A DNA stretch of 64,000 nucleotides from Allorhodoferax sp032337135 (GTDB lineage: Bacteria; Pseudomonadota; Gammaproteobacteria; Burkholderiales; Burkholderiaceae_C): NCBI RefSeq assembly GCF_032337135.1, contig NZ_JAVXZZ010000001.1:1426001-1490000 (forward strand), written 5' to 3'. This document shows positions 1 through 7,719 of the stretch, piece after piece. The translations under genes and the position numbers were made by a program. The notes beneath the pieces were generated by a model that searched no databases, had not been told where the DNA came from, and worked only from the letters and a program-made list of their open reading frames with translations. Numbering within the stretch: position 1 is the first letter of the stretch; every line of letters starts with the position of its first letter.

Positions 1-563
1 AGGTAGCCGTGGGCCGCGTGCAGTTCGATGGCATCGACACCGATGGCCTCGGCGCGCCGTGCGGCAGCGATGAAAGCGTCCTTCACCCGGGCCATGTCGT
101 CGGGCGTTATGGCGGTGGGTGGCGCCTCCTGCGGCAGGTGTGGCAGTGCCGAAGGCGCAAAGGTCTCCCAACCGCCCTGTTCGCGCGACAGTAGCTGCGC
201 ACCTTGCCAGGGCAGTGCGCTCGACGCCTTGCGCCCCGCGTGGGCCAGTTGGATGCACACCGCCGTTTTCGGAGCCAGGGCACGCGCGCGGTTCAGCGTG
301 TCGCCCAGGGCGCGTTGCGTCGTGTCGTCCCACAGGCCCAGGCAGGCCGGGGTGATGCGGCCTTCGGGCACCACGGCCGTGGCTTCGATGGTGAACAGGC
401 CCGCCCCGCTGTTGAGCAGGTTGCCCCAGTGCATCAGGTGCCAGTCGGTGGCGCAGCCGTCCTGTGCCTGGTACTGGCACATGGGGGCAACAACGATGCG
501 GTTGGGAAGGGTCAGCCCACCGCGAGGCGAGGGCAGGGTGAAGGGGGAAAACAGCAGGCTCAT
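1..563 (-). CDS. Old Yellow Enzyme family NADH:flavin oxidoreductase (3' part missing)
   Basis: The start codon is at 563 and the frame runs off the left edge, so about 187 N-terminal residues are visible. The family is FMN-dependent TIM-barrel ene-reductases that reduce activated C=C bonds with NAD(P)H in the cytoplasm. The opening (LFSPFTLPSPRGGLTLPNR) and the following VVAPMCQY are the usual first barrel strand of the YqjM/xenobiotic-reductase branch. HAGRK follows near residue 110, and IELHAAHGYL stands at the window edge. The gene is divergent from the SPFH-protein gene, with a 135-bp shared upstream region. The physiological substrate cannot be told from sequence. Confidence 0.88.
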   Translation of the reverse strand, partial: MSLLFSPFTLPSPRGGLTLPNRIVVAPMCQYQAQDGCATDWHLMHWGNLLNSGAGLFTIEATAVVPEGRITPACLGLWDDTTQRALGDTLNRARALAPKTAVCIQLAHAGRKASSALPWQGAQLLSREQGGWETFAPSALPHLPQEAPPTAITPDDMARVKDAFIAAARRAEAIGVDAIELHAAHGY

Positions 564-698
564 GGCGCAATACTGGTGGGGGTGAAGGACGACCCTATTG
601 TGCCGTGCGGTGCAGCGGGCCAAGGGGTGGCACGCACCACAGGGCTGTGTATGATGGCCCGCCACCCCTGGCACCACACTGACAAGGAGAGCTGCACC

Positions 699-1733
699 AT
701 GGCCCTGATGGACTTCATCAAGAAACAGTTCATTGACGTCATCCAATGGACCGAAGAGGACGACGGTACCCTGGCCTGGCGCTTTCCCATGGCAGGCATG
801 GAAATCCAGAACGGTGCCCAGCTCGTGGTGCGCGAGTCGCAGTTGGCGGTGTTCGTGAACGAAGGCCAGGTGGCCGATGTGTTCGGCCCCGGCACCCACA
901 AGCTCACCACGCAGACCCTGCCGGTGCTGACTTACCTGAAGAACTGGGACAAGCTGTTCGAGTCGCCCTTCAAGAGCGACGTGTACTTCTTCAGCACGCG
1001 CCAGCAGCTCGACTGCAAGTGGGGTACACCCCAGCCCATCACGGTGCGCGATGCCGACTTTGGCGCCGTGCGCCTGCGCGCCTTCGGCAACTACGCCTTC
1101 CGCATTGCCGACCCCAAGCGCTTCCACACCGAAATTTCAGGCACGCGCGAAGCCTATACCGTGGCCGACATCGACGGTCAGCTGCGCGGCCTGGTGCTGC
1201 AGAACATCAGCAATGCCATCGCCTCCAGCGGCATCGCCTTCCTGGACCTGGCAGCGAACCAGCTCACCTTTGCGCAGGCACTCGCCCGCCAGCTCGCGCC
1301 CGAGTTCGAGAAGATCGGCCTCCAGTTGGAGGGCATGACGGTGCAGAACGTGTCGCTGCCCGAAGAGCTGCAGAAAGTGCTGGACCAGAAGATCGGCATG
1401 GGCATGGTGGGCAAGGACATGGGCCAGTTCATGCAGTACCAGACCGCGCAGGCGATTCCGAAGATGGCCGAAGGCGGCGGTGGCAGCGGCATTGCGGGCG
1501 ATGCCATGGGGCTAGGGGCCGGCGTGGCGCTGGGACAGGTGCTGGCGCAGAACCTGGCGGCTGGCTTGCATCCGGCGGCGGCGCCTGTTGCTGCGGCGGC
1601 GGCTGCCGTTGGAATCAAGCCGGAAGAGGTGATGGCGACGTTGGAGAAGTTGGGTGATTTGAAGGCCAAGGGCATTCTCACCGAGGAAGAGTTTTCGGCG
1701 AAGAAGGCGGAGTTGTTGAAGAAGCTTGTTTGA
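699..1733 (+). CDS. SPFH-domain protein with C-terminal SHOCT module (YdjI-like)
   Basis: This 344-residue protein starts at ATG 699 behind the ribosome site AAGGAGA at 684-690. Residues 1 to about 230 look like the SPFH/virion-core-like family (COG4260 type): the opening MALMDFIKKQFIDVIQW, then SQLAVFVNEGQVADVFGPG. A glycine- and alanine-rich linker (about 255-310) leads to a C-terminal SHOCT-like helix pair (LGDLKAKGILTEEEFSAKKA). SPFH proteins usually scaffold membranes, and relatives of this type occur in membrane-stress clusters. It lies upstream of DUF4178, DUF350 and aminopropyltransferase genes, although a 498-bp repeat-rich spacer separates it from them. The exact role is unknown. 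Confidence 0.85.
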   Translation: MALMDFIKKQFIDVIQWTEEDDGTLAWRFPMAGMEIQNGAQLVVRESQLAVFVNEGQVADVFGPGTHKLTTQTLPVLTYLKNWDKLFESPFKSDVYFFSTRQQLDCKWGTPQPITVRDADFGAVRLRAFGNYAFRIADPKRFHTEISGTREAYTVADIDGQLRGLVLQNISNAIASSGIAFLDLAANQLTFAQALARQLAPEFEKIGLQLEGMTVQNVSLPEELQKVLDQKIGMGMVGKDMGQFMQYQTAQAIPKMAEGGGGSGIAGDAMGLGAGVALGQVLAQNLAAGLHPAAAPVAAAAAAVGIKPEEVMATLEKLGDLKAKGILTEEEFSAKKAELLKKLV

Positions 1734-1793
1734 TGCTTTCGTTGCATCCAGTCGTGGTGCTGCGCTGGCTGTTCGGAGACTTTGCTTGAGTTC

Positions 1794-2160
1794 TTTTTTT
1801 CCTCACTCCACCCCCATACCCCCCCGCCCCTTTCCACCCTCGCCAGGGCGGAAAGGGGAGCCCAACAGCCGATTTGGCCGCGTGTCCCAACAAGGGGAGT
1901 GCACGCGCCAATTGGCGTTGGGGCAGGGGTGGAGGGATTTGGTAGTGAAATTGGCCTCTAGCCCACGTATTCATTGCGCAAGCAGCTATCAATTCGGTAG
2001 CGACTCCGGCTCCCTCCCCGCCTGCACAGCGCCGACGTACCGGCTGCGCGTGTACTTCCCTTGTTTACCGCGACAGCCAAATGGGGCTGTTGGGCTCCCC
2101 TCTTTCGCCCGGCGGGGCGAGAGAGGGGCGGGGGGGAGTGAGGGGGGCGTGAGGAAAAAA
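1794..2160. repeat. Long imperfect inverted repeat (arms 1794-1880 and 2076-2160)
   Basis: The left arm runs from TTTTTTTCCTCACTCC through a C-rich tract to GGGGAGCCCAACAGCC and ATTTGG. The reverse complement of the right arm shows the same order: TTTTTTCCTCAC, a C-rich tract, GGGGAGCCCAACAGCC, then ATTTGG. The arms are about 85 bp and the centre about 195 bp. It could fold as a large cruciform or transcript hairpin, or be two inverted copies of a short interspersed element. Confidence 0.7.
1948..2007 (+). repeat. Dispersed intergenic repeat, copy 1
   Basis: This copy reads AAATTGGCCTCTAGCCC, then TGCGCAAGCAGCTATCAA, then AGCGACTCC. Two further copies with the same block order lie at 7049-7110 and 10903-10960. 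Similar short repeats are, to my knowledge, common between genes of Comamonadaceae. Confidence 0.7.
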
Positions 2161-2231
2161 CAAAACCAAGCATTCCCTCCGAACCAAGAAATCGCCCCAT
2201 GGTTCCCTCCAAAAACTGGAGCCCATTGACC

Positions 2232-3731
2232 ATGGCAACGGAGTCCAACACCCTACGTTCCTACCGCGCCCCCTGCCCCGGCTGCGGCGCCCCGGTGGAA
2301 TTCCGCTCCGCCCAGTCCACCCACGCCGTCTGCGCCTACTGCAGCAGTACGGTCGTGCGGGAGGGCGAGGTCTTGAAGCGCCTGGGCAAGATGGCCGAGC
2401 TGTTCGACGACCACAGCCCACTGCAGCTCACCGCCAGCGGCAAGTACCAGGGCCGTGCCTTCACGCTGCTCGGGCGGCTGCAATACAAGTCGGCCGATGG
2501 CACATGGACGGAGTGGAATGCCCTGTTCGACGATGGCAGCACGGGCTGGCTCGCCGAGGACAACGGGGCTTACGTCTTCAGCTTTGCGCTCAAGACCCAA
2601 AGCGCGGTGCCGGAGGCGGCGCGTTTCCGCATCGGTGCGCGTACCGCCATCAACGGCCAGCCCTACACGGTGGCCAGCAGCGGTTCGGTGCAGCTCATCA
2701 GTGCCCAGGGCGAACTGCCCAAGCTGCCTGCACTGGGCCAGCCCTTCGATCTGGTGGAGCTGCGCGGCGACGGTGCCGAGGTGCTCAGCATCGACTACAC
2801 CCAGCAGCCCCCCACGGTCTCCCAGGGCCTGGCAGTGCAGCTCGATGATCTGGCCTTGGCCGGGCTGAAGGACGAATCGACCAAGGAGGAGAAAGGCCGC
2901 CAGTTCGACTGCCCGCACTGCGGGGCACCGGTGCAGGTGACGCTGGCCACGACGAAGTCGATTACCTGCGCCAGCTGCAACAGCCTGATCGATGTGAGCG
3001 CAGGCCTTGGCGGCGAGCTGCGCAGCGCCATCCAGGACGAACCGATCAACCCGCTGATCCCACTGGGCAGTGTGGGCACGCTGCAAGGCACGTCCTGGCA
3101 GGTGGTGGGCTTCCAGCACCGCATGGGTGTGGCGCCCGGTGACGATGAGCACTTCGGCTGGAGCGAGTACCTGCTGTACCACCCCAAGAAGGGCTTCTGT
3201 TTCCTGGTCGACTCGGAAGAGGGCTGGAGTCTGGTGCGGCCGACCACGGGTGCGCCCAGGCTGGGCAGCAGCCTGGCCAACAAGGCCAGTTACCTGGGCT
3301 CGGTGTATACGCTCAAGTACAGCTACGAGGCCGAGACCAACTACGTCTGTGGCGAGTTCTACTGGCCCGTGGTGCGGGGCCAGAAGACCTCCAACAAGGA
3401 CTTTGCCAACGGCAAGCGCCTGCTGTCGATGGAACAGAGCGCCACCGAGCTGGTGTGGTCGTACGGCGAGCAGATCAGCAGCGATGCCGTAGCGCAGGCA
3501 TTCAAGCTCAAGGACAGGCAGGACCTGTTCAAGCGCGACGTGGCGCCCTTCAGCGCGGCGCCCAGTGTCAGTGTGGGGACGGTGATCATCGTGCTCATCG
3601 TCATCGTGCTGCTGCTCAGTGTGCTGGGGCGCTGCTCCAGCTGCGACCCGCAGGTGGAAAACTGCAATACCAGCTACCGCACCTCGGGCGGCTCCTGGGG
3701 CGGCTTCTCGGGCGGCGGTGGACACAAATGA
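2232..3731 (+). CDS. DUF4178 protein with two zinc ribbons and a C-terminal membrane anchor
   Basis: The protein has 499 residues. I chose ATG 2232 over the in-frame ATG at 2199 because CTGGAG lies about 10 bases upstream. Two four-cysteine ribbons are clear: C15/C18 with C34/C37, and C227/C230 with C246/C249. Each is followed by a DUF4178-type beta domain (about 60-215 and 275-440). One hydrophobic helix spans about 449-466 and the tail ends in a glycine-rich stretch, so the ribbons and beta domains are probably cytoplasmic and anchored. The gene lies 22 bp before a DUF350 gene and an aminopropyltransferase gene, a neighbourhood linked in other bacteria to polyamines and membrane stress. Biochemical function is unknown. 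Confidence 0.8.
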   Translation: MATESNTLRSYRAPCPGCGAPVEFRSAQSTHAVCAYCSSTVVREGEVLKRLGKMAELFDDHSPLQLTASGKYQGRAFTLLGRLQYKSADGTWTEWNALFDDGSTGWLAEDNGAYVFSFALKTQSAVPEAARFRIGARTAINGQPYTVASSGSVQLISAQGELPKLPALGQPFDLVELRGDGAEVLSIDYTQQPPTVSQGLAVQLDDLALAGLKDESTKEEKGRQFDCPHCGAPVQVTLATTKSITCASCNSLIDVSAGLGGELRSAIQDEPINPLIPLGSVGTLQGTSWQVVGFQHRMGVAPGDDEHFGWSEYLLYHPKKGFCFLVDSEEGWSLVRPTTGAPRLGSSLANKASYLGSVYTLKYSYEAETNYVCGEFYWPVVRGQKTSNKDFANGKRLLSMEQSATELVWSYGEQISSDAVAQAFKLKDRQDLFKRDVAPFSAAPSVSVGTVIIVLIVIVLLLSVLGRCSSCDPQVENCNTSYRTSGGSWGGFSGGGGHK

Positions 3732-3753
3732 TTTTTTTCGCAAGGAGATGGAT

Positions 3754-3972
3754 ATGGGTTACGAACTGATCAAGCCGGGCGCGGTGCTGGCCTCGCTGCT
3801 GTTCGCCCTCTTGGGCGTGGCAGTGTTCTGGCTGTGCTTCCTCATCATCGACAAGATCACGCCCTACGACCTGTGGGGCGAGATCGTCGAGAAGCAGAAC
3901 GTGGCACTGGCCCTGGTGGTCGCTGCCATGAGCCTGGGCATCTGCATCATCGTGGCGGCCGCCATCCACTAG
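3754..3972 (+). CDS. Small DUF350 inner-membrane protein (YjfL-like)
   Basis: The protein has 72 residues with two hydrophobic helices, about 8-30 and 48-70, separated by an acidic and lysine-containing loop (DKITPYDLWGEIVEKQ). This is the DUF350 pattern. ATG 3754 is preferred over ATG 3748 because AAGGAG (3742-3747) touches the first ATG but lies six bases from the second. It sits between the DUF4178 and aminopropyltransferase genes in a tight same-strand run. Only a general membrane role can be proposed. Confidence 0.75.
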   Translation: MGYELIKPGAVLASLLFALLGVAVFWLCFLIIDKITPYDLWGEIVEKQNVALALVVAAMSLGICIIVAAAIH

Positions 3973-3991
3973 CCCAGGGGGCCGCCGCCCG

Positions 3992-5557
3992 GTGGCCCCG
4001 CTGCTCTTCGCCTTGAACCCGGAATCCCGCACCGGAGCCCAGCGCTCCCTGCAAGTCACGCTGCTGGCCAGCGTGTTCGTCATTGCCGCCTGTGGGCTGG
4101 TGTACGAACTCGCCGCGGGCGCCCTGGCCTCGTACCTGCTGGGCGACTCGATCCTGCAGTTCTCCACCGTCATCGGCTGCTACCTGTTCGCCATGGGCGT
4201 GGGCTCGTGGCTGTCGCGCTTCTTCGAGCGCCAGCTGCCGGCACATTTCCTGCGCATCGAGCTGCTGGTGGCCCTGGCCGGGGGGTGCCTGCCTGCACTG
4301 CTGTTCCTCACCAATGCCTATGTGCCCGGAGCCTTCCGCCTGGTGCTGTACCTGCTGGTGGCGCTGGTGGGCGTGCTGGTGGGGCTGGAGATCCCGCTGG
4401 TCATGCGCATCCTGCGCCGCGAGGTGGCGCTCAAGGAGCTGGTCTCGCAGGTGCTCACCTTCGACTACCTGGGTGCCCTGGCGGTTTCGGTGGCCTTTCC
4501 GCTGCTGCTGGTGCCGCAGCTGGGGCTGATCCGCACGGGTCTGTTCTTCGGACTGCTCAATGCGGCGGTGGCCGTGTGGGCGCTGTGGGTGTTCCGCCAT
4601 GAGCTGCGCCGCCACAGCGCCCATGCCCTGGCCTGCGCCCTGACCGTGCTGGTGCTGGGCGCCGGCTTTGCCGCAGCCGACCAGATCAGCGCGCTGGCCG
4701 AGGACAAGTTCTACCACGAGCCCATCGTGCTCTCGGCCACCTCGCCCTACCAGCGCATTGTGGTCACCCACGGGCGCACGGGCTACAAGCTGTTCCTGAA
4801 CGGCAACCTGCAGTTTGCCGAGCGCGACGAGTACCGCTACCACGAGGCCCTGGTGCACCCGGCCATGGCGGCGTTCGGTGCGCCGCGTCGGGTGGCCGTG
4901 CTCGGCGGTGGCGACGGCATGGCGGTGCGCGAGATCCTCAAGTACCCCAGCGTCGAGTCGGTCACCCTGGTCGAACTCGACCCGCACATGAGCACCCTGT
5001 TCGCCCAGGACGCGGCCATGGTGCGCCTCAATGCGGGTGCGCTGCGTTCGCCCAAGGTCCAGGTCGTCAACACCGATGCTTTCCAGTGGCTGCAGGACGG
5101 TCTGGCAGCGAATGACACGTTTGACGTGATCGTGGTCGACTTCCCCGACCCGACCAACTTCTCCATCGGCAAGCTCTACACCCAGAGCTTCTACGCCTTG
5201 CTGGCACAGCGTCTCTCGGCCAGCGGTTATGCGGTGGTGCAGACCACTTCGCCGCTGGTGGCGCGCCAGAGCTACTGGACCGTGGTGCAGACCATCGAAG
5301 CGGCCGGCCTGCGCACCACGCCCTACCACGCCAATGTGCCCAGCTTCGGTGAGTGGGGCTACGTGATTGCCAGCCACCGCCCCTGGCGCCGGCCCTCCGC
5401 CCTGCCAGCGGGCCTGCGCTTCCTGGACCTGCCTACCTTGGATGGCCTGCTGCAGTTTCCGGCGGACACGGCCCGGGTCGATGCGCCGGTCAACCGCTTG
5501 TCGAACCAGGTGCTGGTGCAGAGCTACGAGACGGAGTGGGGGCGCGTGGCGCCATGA
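3992..5557 (+). CDS. speE: Membrane-bound polyamine aminopropyltransferase (spermidine synthase-like)
   Basis: This 521-residue protein starts at a GTG and fuses an N-terminal membrane domain (about seven hydrophobic helices, residues 20-230) to a spermidine-synthase fold. The catalytic half shows SPYQRIVV near 251, LNGNLQFAERDE near 269-280, the decarboxylated-AdoMet-binding loop GGGDGMAVRE at 305-314, the acidic strand LVELDPH at 326-332 and the gate region VVDFPDPT. It should transfer an aminopropyl group from decarboxylated AdoMet to a diamine. The AdoMet decarboxylase that makes its co-substrate is encoded nearby at 7226-7612. The following gene overlaps by ATGA, suggesting coupled translation. 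The membrane domain sets it apart from the usual soluble SpeE of about 290 residues, so the substrate may differ. Confidence 0.85.
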   Translation: MAPLLFALNPESRTGAQRSLQVTLLASVFVIAACGLVYELAAGALASYLLGDSILQFSTVIGCYLFAMGVGSWLSRFFERQLPAHFLRIELLVALAGGCLPALLFLTNAYVPGAFRLVLYLLVALVGVLVGLEIPLVMRILRREVALKELVSQVLTFDYLGALAVSVAFPLLLVPQLGLIRTGLFFGLLNAAVAVWALWVFRHELRRHSAHALACALTVLVLGAGFAAADQISALAEDKFYHEPIVLSATSPYQRIVVTHGRTGYKLFLNGNLQFAERDEYRYHEALVHPAMAAFGAPRRVAVLGGGDGMAVREILKYPSVESVTLVELDPHMSTLFAQDAAMVRLNAGALRSPKVQVVNTDAFQWLQDGLAANDTFDVIVVDFPDPTNFSIGKLYTQSFYALLAQRLSASGYAVVQTTSPLVARQSYWTVVQTIEAAGLRTTPYHANVPSFGEWGYVIASHRPWRRPSALPAGLRFLDLPTLDGLLQFPADTARVDAPVNRLSNQVLVQSYETEWGRVAP

Positions 5558-7239
5558 AGCGGCGCACGGTGCTGGGTGCAGGCCTGGGCGTTGCGGGGCT
5601 GGCTGCCTGCGGTGCCGAGGGGGCGTCCGGCGCGCACATCGAAGGCGGGTTCACCGGCATTGCCATCGAACGTGGCCATGCCCTGCGCGACGGTGGGGCA
5701 CCGCGCGCACTGCCAGGGGCGAAAGTGCGCCGCACCCAGGTGCTGATCCTGGGCGGCGGCGTGGCCGGGCTGGCTGCGGCACGCGCGCTGCGGCTGCGCG
5801 GCGTGGACGACTTTGCCGTGCTGGAGCTCGAAGACAGCGCCGGCGGCAACGCCCGCGCTGGCCGCATGGGTGGAATCGACTGCCCGCTCGGTGCCCACTA
5901 CCTGCCCCTGCCCAGCGACGAGGCGCCCGAGGTGCAGGACTTGCTGGAGCAGCTGGGGCTGCGCCAGCGCGTGGCCGGGCGCTGGCAGTACGACGAGCGC
6001 CACCTGTGCCACAGCCCGCAGGAGCGACTGTTCCTGCACGGTGCCTGGCAGGAGGGGCTGCTGCCTTGGCAAGGCGTGGGTGCGGACACACGCGCCCAGT
6101 ACGCGCGCTTTGCTGCGCTGGTGGCCCAGGCCCAGCGCGCCGCACGCTGGACGCTTCCGGTGCAGAACCGGCCTGCGGCACCGATGCAACGTGCTCTGGC
6201 AGCCATTACGTTCGAAACCTACCTGGCCCAGCACGGGCTCGACGACACCTACCTGCGCTGGTACCTGGACTACTGCTGCCATGATGACTTTGGCGCCGGT
6301 ATCGCCACCGTGTCAGCCTGGGCCGGCATGCACTACTTTGCCAGTCGCCACGGCTTCCATCCCGGCGGCGAGGCGGGGGCCGAGCGCGAGGGCGTACTGA
6401 CCTGGCCCGAAGGCAATGCCTGGCTGACACAGCGCCTGGCGGCTCCCCTGGGCGAGCGCCTGCACACGGCCCGGGTGGTGCTGCGCGTGGAGAGCCAGCG
6501 CCACGGCGTGGCGGTGGAGGCCCTGCATGTGCCGAGCGGCACGGTGGAACGATGGCAGGCCGAGCACGCCATCGTGGCCTTGCCGATCTTCGTGGCCGCA
6601 CGCGTGGTGCAGAACCCGCCGGACTTCCTGCGCCAGGCACTGCAGCGCAGCGCCTATGCGCCCTGGCTGGTGGCGAACCTGCAGGTCAGCGCGCCCCTGC
6701 ACGACCCGCCCGGGGCCGCTCCGAGCTGGGACAACGTGCTCTACGGCACTTCCACGCACTGGGGCTTGGGGCTTGGCTATGTCGATGCCCGGCACCAGAG
6801 CCTGCGACCCGTGCCCGGCCCCACGGTGCTCACGCACTACCGCGCCCTGGGGCAGGTCGCGGGTGTCGGTGCCCCGGTGGGGCAGGCCGGGCGCCTGCGG
6901 CTGGCCCAGGGCCGCTGGCAGGACTGGCGCGACGCCATCCTGGCCGAGCTGTCGATCGCGCACCCGGACCTTGGCGCCAAGACCACGCGCCTGGAACTCA
7001 CGCGCTACGGCCACGCCATGGCCGTTCCCGTGCCCCAGCCAGATGGTCAAATTGGGCTCTGGCCCGCGGAAATACTGCGTGAGCAGCTATCAAAACAGAA
7101 GCGACTGCGGAGTGGCGGGCCGCCCCGACCGGTGCTGGCCTGGCAGCGCCTGTGCTTTGCCCACAGCGACTGGGCAGGCTATTCGGTGTTCGAGGAAGCC
7201 TTCACCGCGGGCCACGCGGCGGGGCTCAGTCTGGGCTAG
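5554..7239 (+). CDS. FAD-dependent amine oxidase-like protein, predicted lipoprotein or Tat substrate
   Basis: The start overlaps the stop of the aminopropyltransferase gene (ATGA at 5554-5557). The 561-residue protein opens MKRRTVLGAGLGVAGLAACG, which combines a twin-arginine start with a lipobox-like LAAC, so export or membrane anchoring is likely. The FAD-binding strand LILGGGVAGLAAARAL lies near residue 64-79 and an ELEDSAGG turn follows, as in flavin amine oxidases. Placed directly after an aminopropyltransferase, it could oxidise a polyamine, but this is inference. Odd feature: a copy of a dispersed intergenic repeat is embedded in frame at about residues 499-519 (7049-7110) and encodes part of an apparent linker. 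Confidence 0.75.
   Translation: MKRRTVLGAGLGVAGLAACGAEGASGAHIEGGFTGIAIERGHALRDGGAPRALPGAKVRRTQVLILGGGVAGLAAARALRLRGVDDFAVLELEDSAGGNARAGRMGGIDCPLGAHYLPLPSDEAPEVQDLLEQLGLRQRVAGRWQYDERHLCHSPQERLFLHGAWQEGLLPWQGVGADTRAQYARFAALVAQAQRAARWTLPVQNRPAAPMQRALAAITFETYLAQHGLDDTYLRWYLDYCCHDDFGAGIATVSAWAGMHYFASRHGFHPGGEAGAEREGVLTWPEGNAWLTQRLAAPLGERLHTARVVLRVESQRHGVAVEALHVPSGTVERWQAEHAIVALPIFVAARVVQNPPDFLRQALQRSAYAPWLVANLQVSAPLHDPPGAAPSWDNVLYGTSTHWGLGLGYVDARHQSLRPVPGPTVLTHYRALGQVAGVGAPVGQAGRLRLAQGRWQDWRDAILAELSIAHPDLGAKTTRLELTRYGHAMAVPVPQPDGQIGLWPAEILREQLSKQKRLRSGGPPRPVLAWQRLCFAHSDWAGYSVFEEAFTAGHAAGLSLG
7049..7110 (+). repeat. Dispersed intergenic repeat, copy 2, inside a coding region
   Basis: The block order AAATTGGGCTCTGGCCCGC, then TGCGTGAGCAGCTATCAA, then AGCGACTGC matches the intergenic copies at 1948-2007 and 10903-10960. 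Here it is read in frame within the FAD oxidoreductase gene and adds no stop codon. Confidence 0.7.
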
Positions 7240-7612
7240 GCGCCTGACCGCGGTGCAGCGCATGCGCGTGCAGTCGTTGCGGCAGGAACAGCGCCACCAC
7301 ACTGTCGCGCAGGGCCTGGGCCTTGGCGGAGTGGTCGGCGCCGAAGTTGCACACATAGACATCGAGCGTGGCAGAACAGGTTTCGGGCCAGGTGTGCACG
7401 CACAGGTGTGACTCGGCCAGCAGCACCGTGGCCGTGATGCCGCCGGGGCCATGGGGCGAGTCCGGAAAGCGATGCGCGAGTTGGGCTACGGGCTGCAGAC
7501 CCGCGGCCTGCACCAGGGCCACGCAGCGCGCCAGCACGGCATCGGCATCGGTGAGCCAGCGCTGTTCGCAGGTGCAGTCGAATAAGTCGGCAGTGAGGTG
7601 CAGGCCATGCAT
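7226..7612 (-). CDS. speD: S-adenosylmethionine decarboxylase proenzyme
   Basis: The 128-residue reading begins MHGLHLTADLFDC, the normal start of the short bacterial class. The self-cleavage site is LLAESHLCVHTWPE, with Ser68 as the future pyruvoyl group and His73. The catalytic cysteine is Cys88 in DVYVCNFG. These positions fit the Thermotoga-type enzyme. The product, decarboxylated AdoMet, feeds aminopropyltransferases such as the one at 3992-5557. The gene is convergent with, and slightly overlaps, the FAD oxidoreductase gene. I saw no strong ribosome site at 7612. The frame stays open upstream to ATG 7693, but family alignment favours 7612. Confidence 0.9.
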   Translation of the reverse strand: MHGLHLTADLFDCTCEQRWLTDADAVLARCVALVQAAGLQPVAQLAHRFPDSPHGPGGITATVLLAESHLCVHTWPETCSATLDVYVCNFGADHSAKAQALRDSVVALFLPQRLHAHALHRGQAPSPD

Positions 7613-7719
7613 GGCGCGCACTGTAGCGCATGGGCCCAGGGCGTTCGTAAGCCTGTCCACAAGCCAGCCGGTAAAATGCAGGGTTTTCCCCATCACCAAC
7701 CCACACGGAGTCGCCCTGG

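Larger units (their letters stand above)
1734..2231. other. Intergenic spacer made mostly of repeat sequence
   Basis: I see no credible gene in this stretch. It holds the two arms of a long inverted repeat and, between them, one copy of a dispersed GCAGCTATCAA-type repeat; both are listed separately. Confidence 0.6.
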
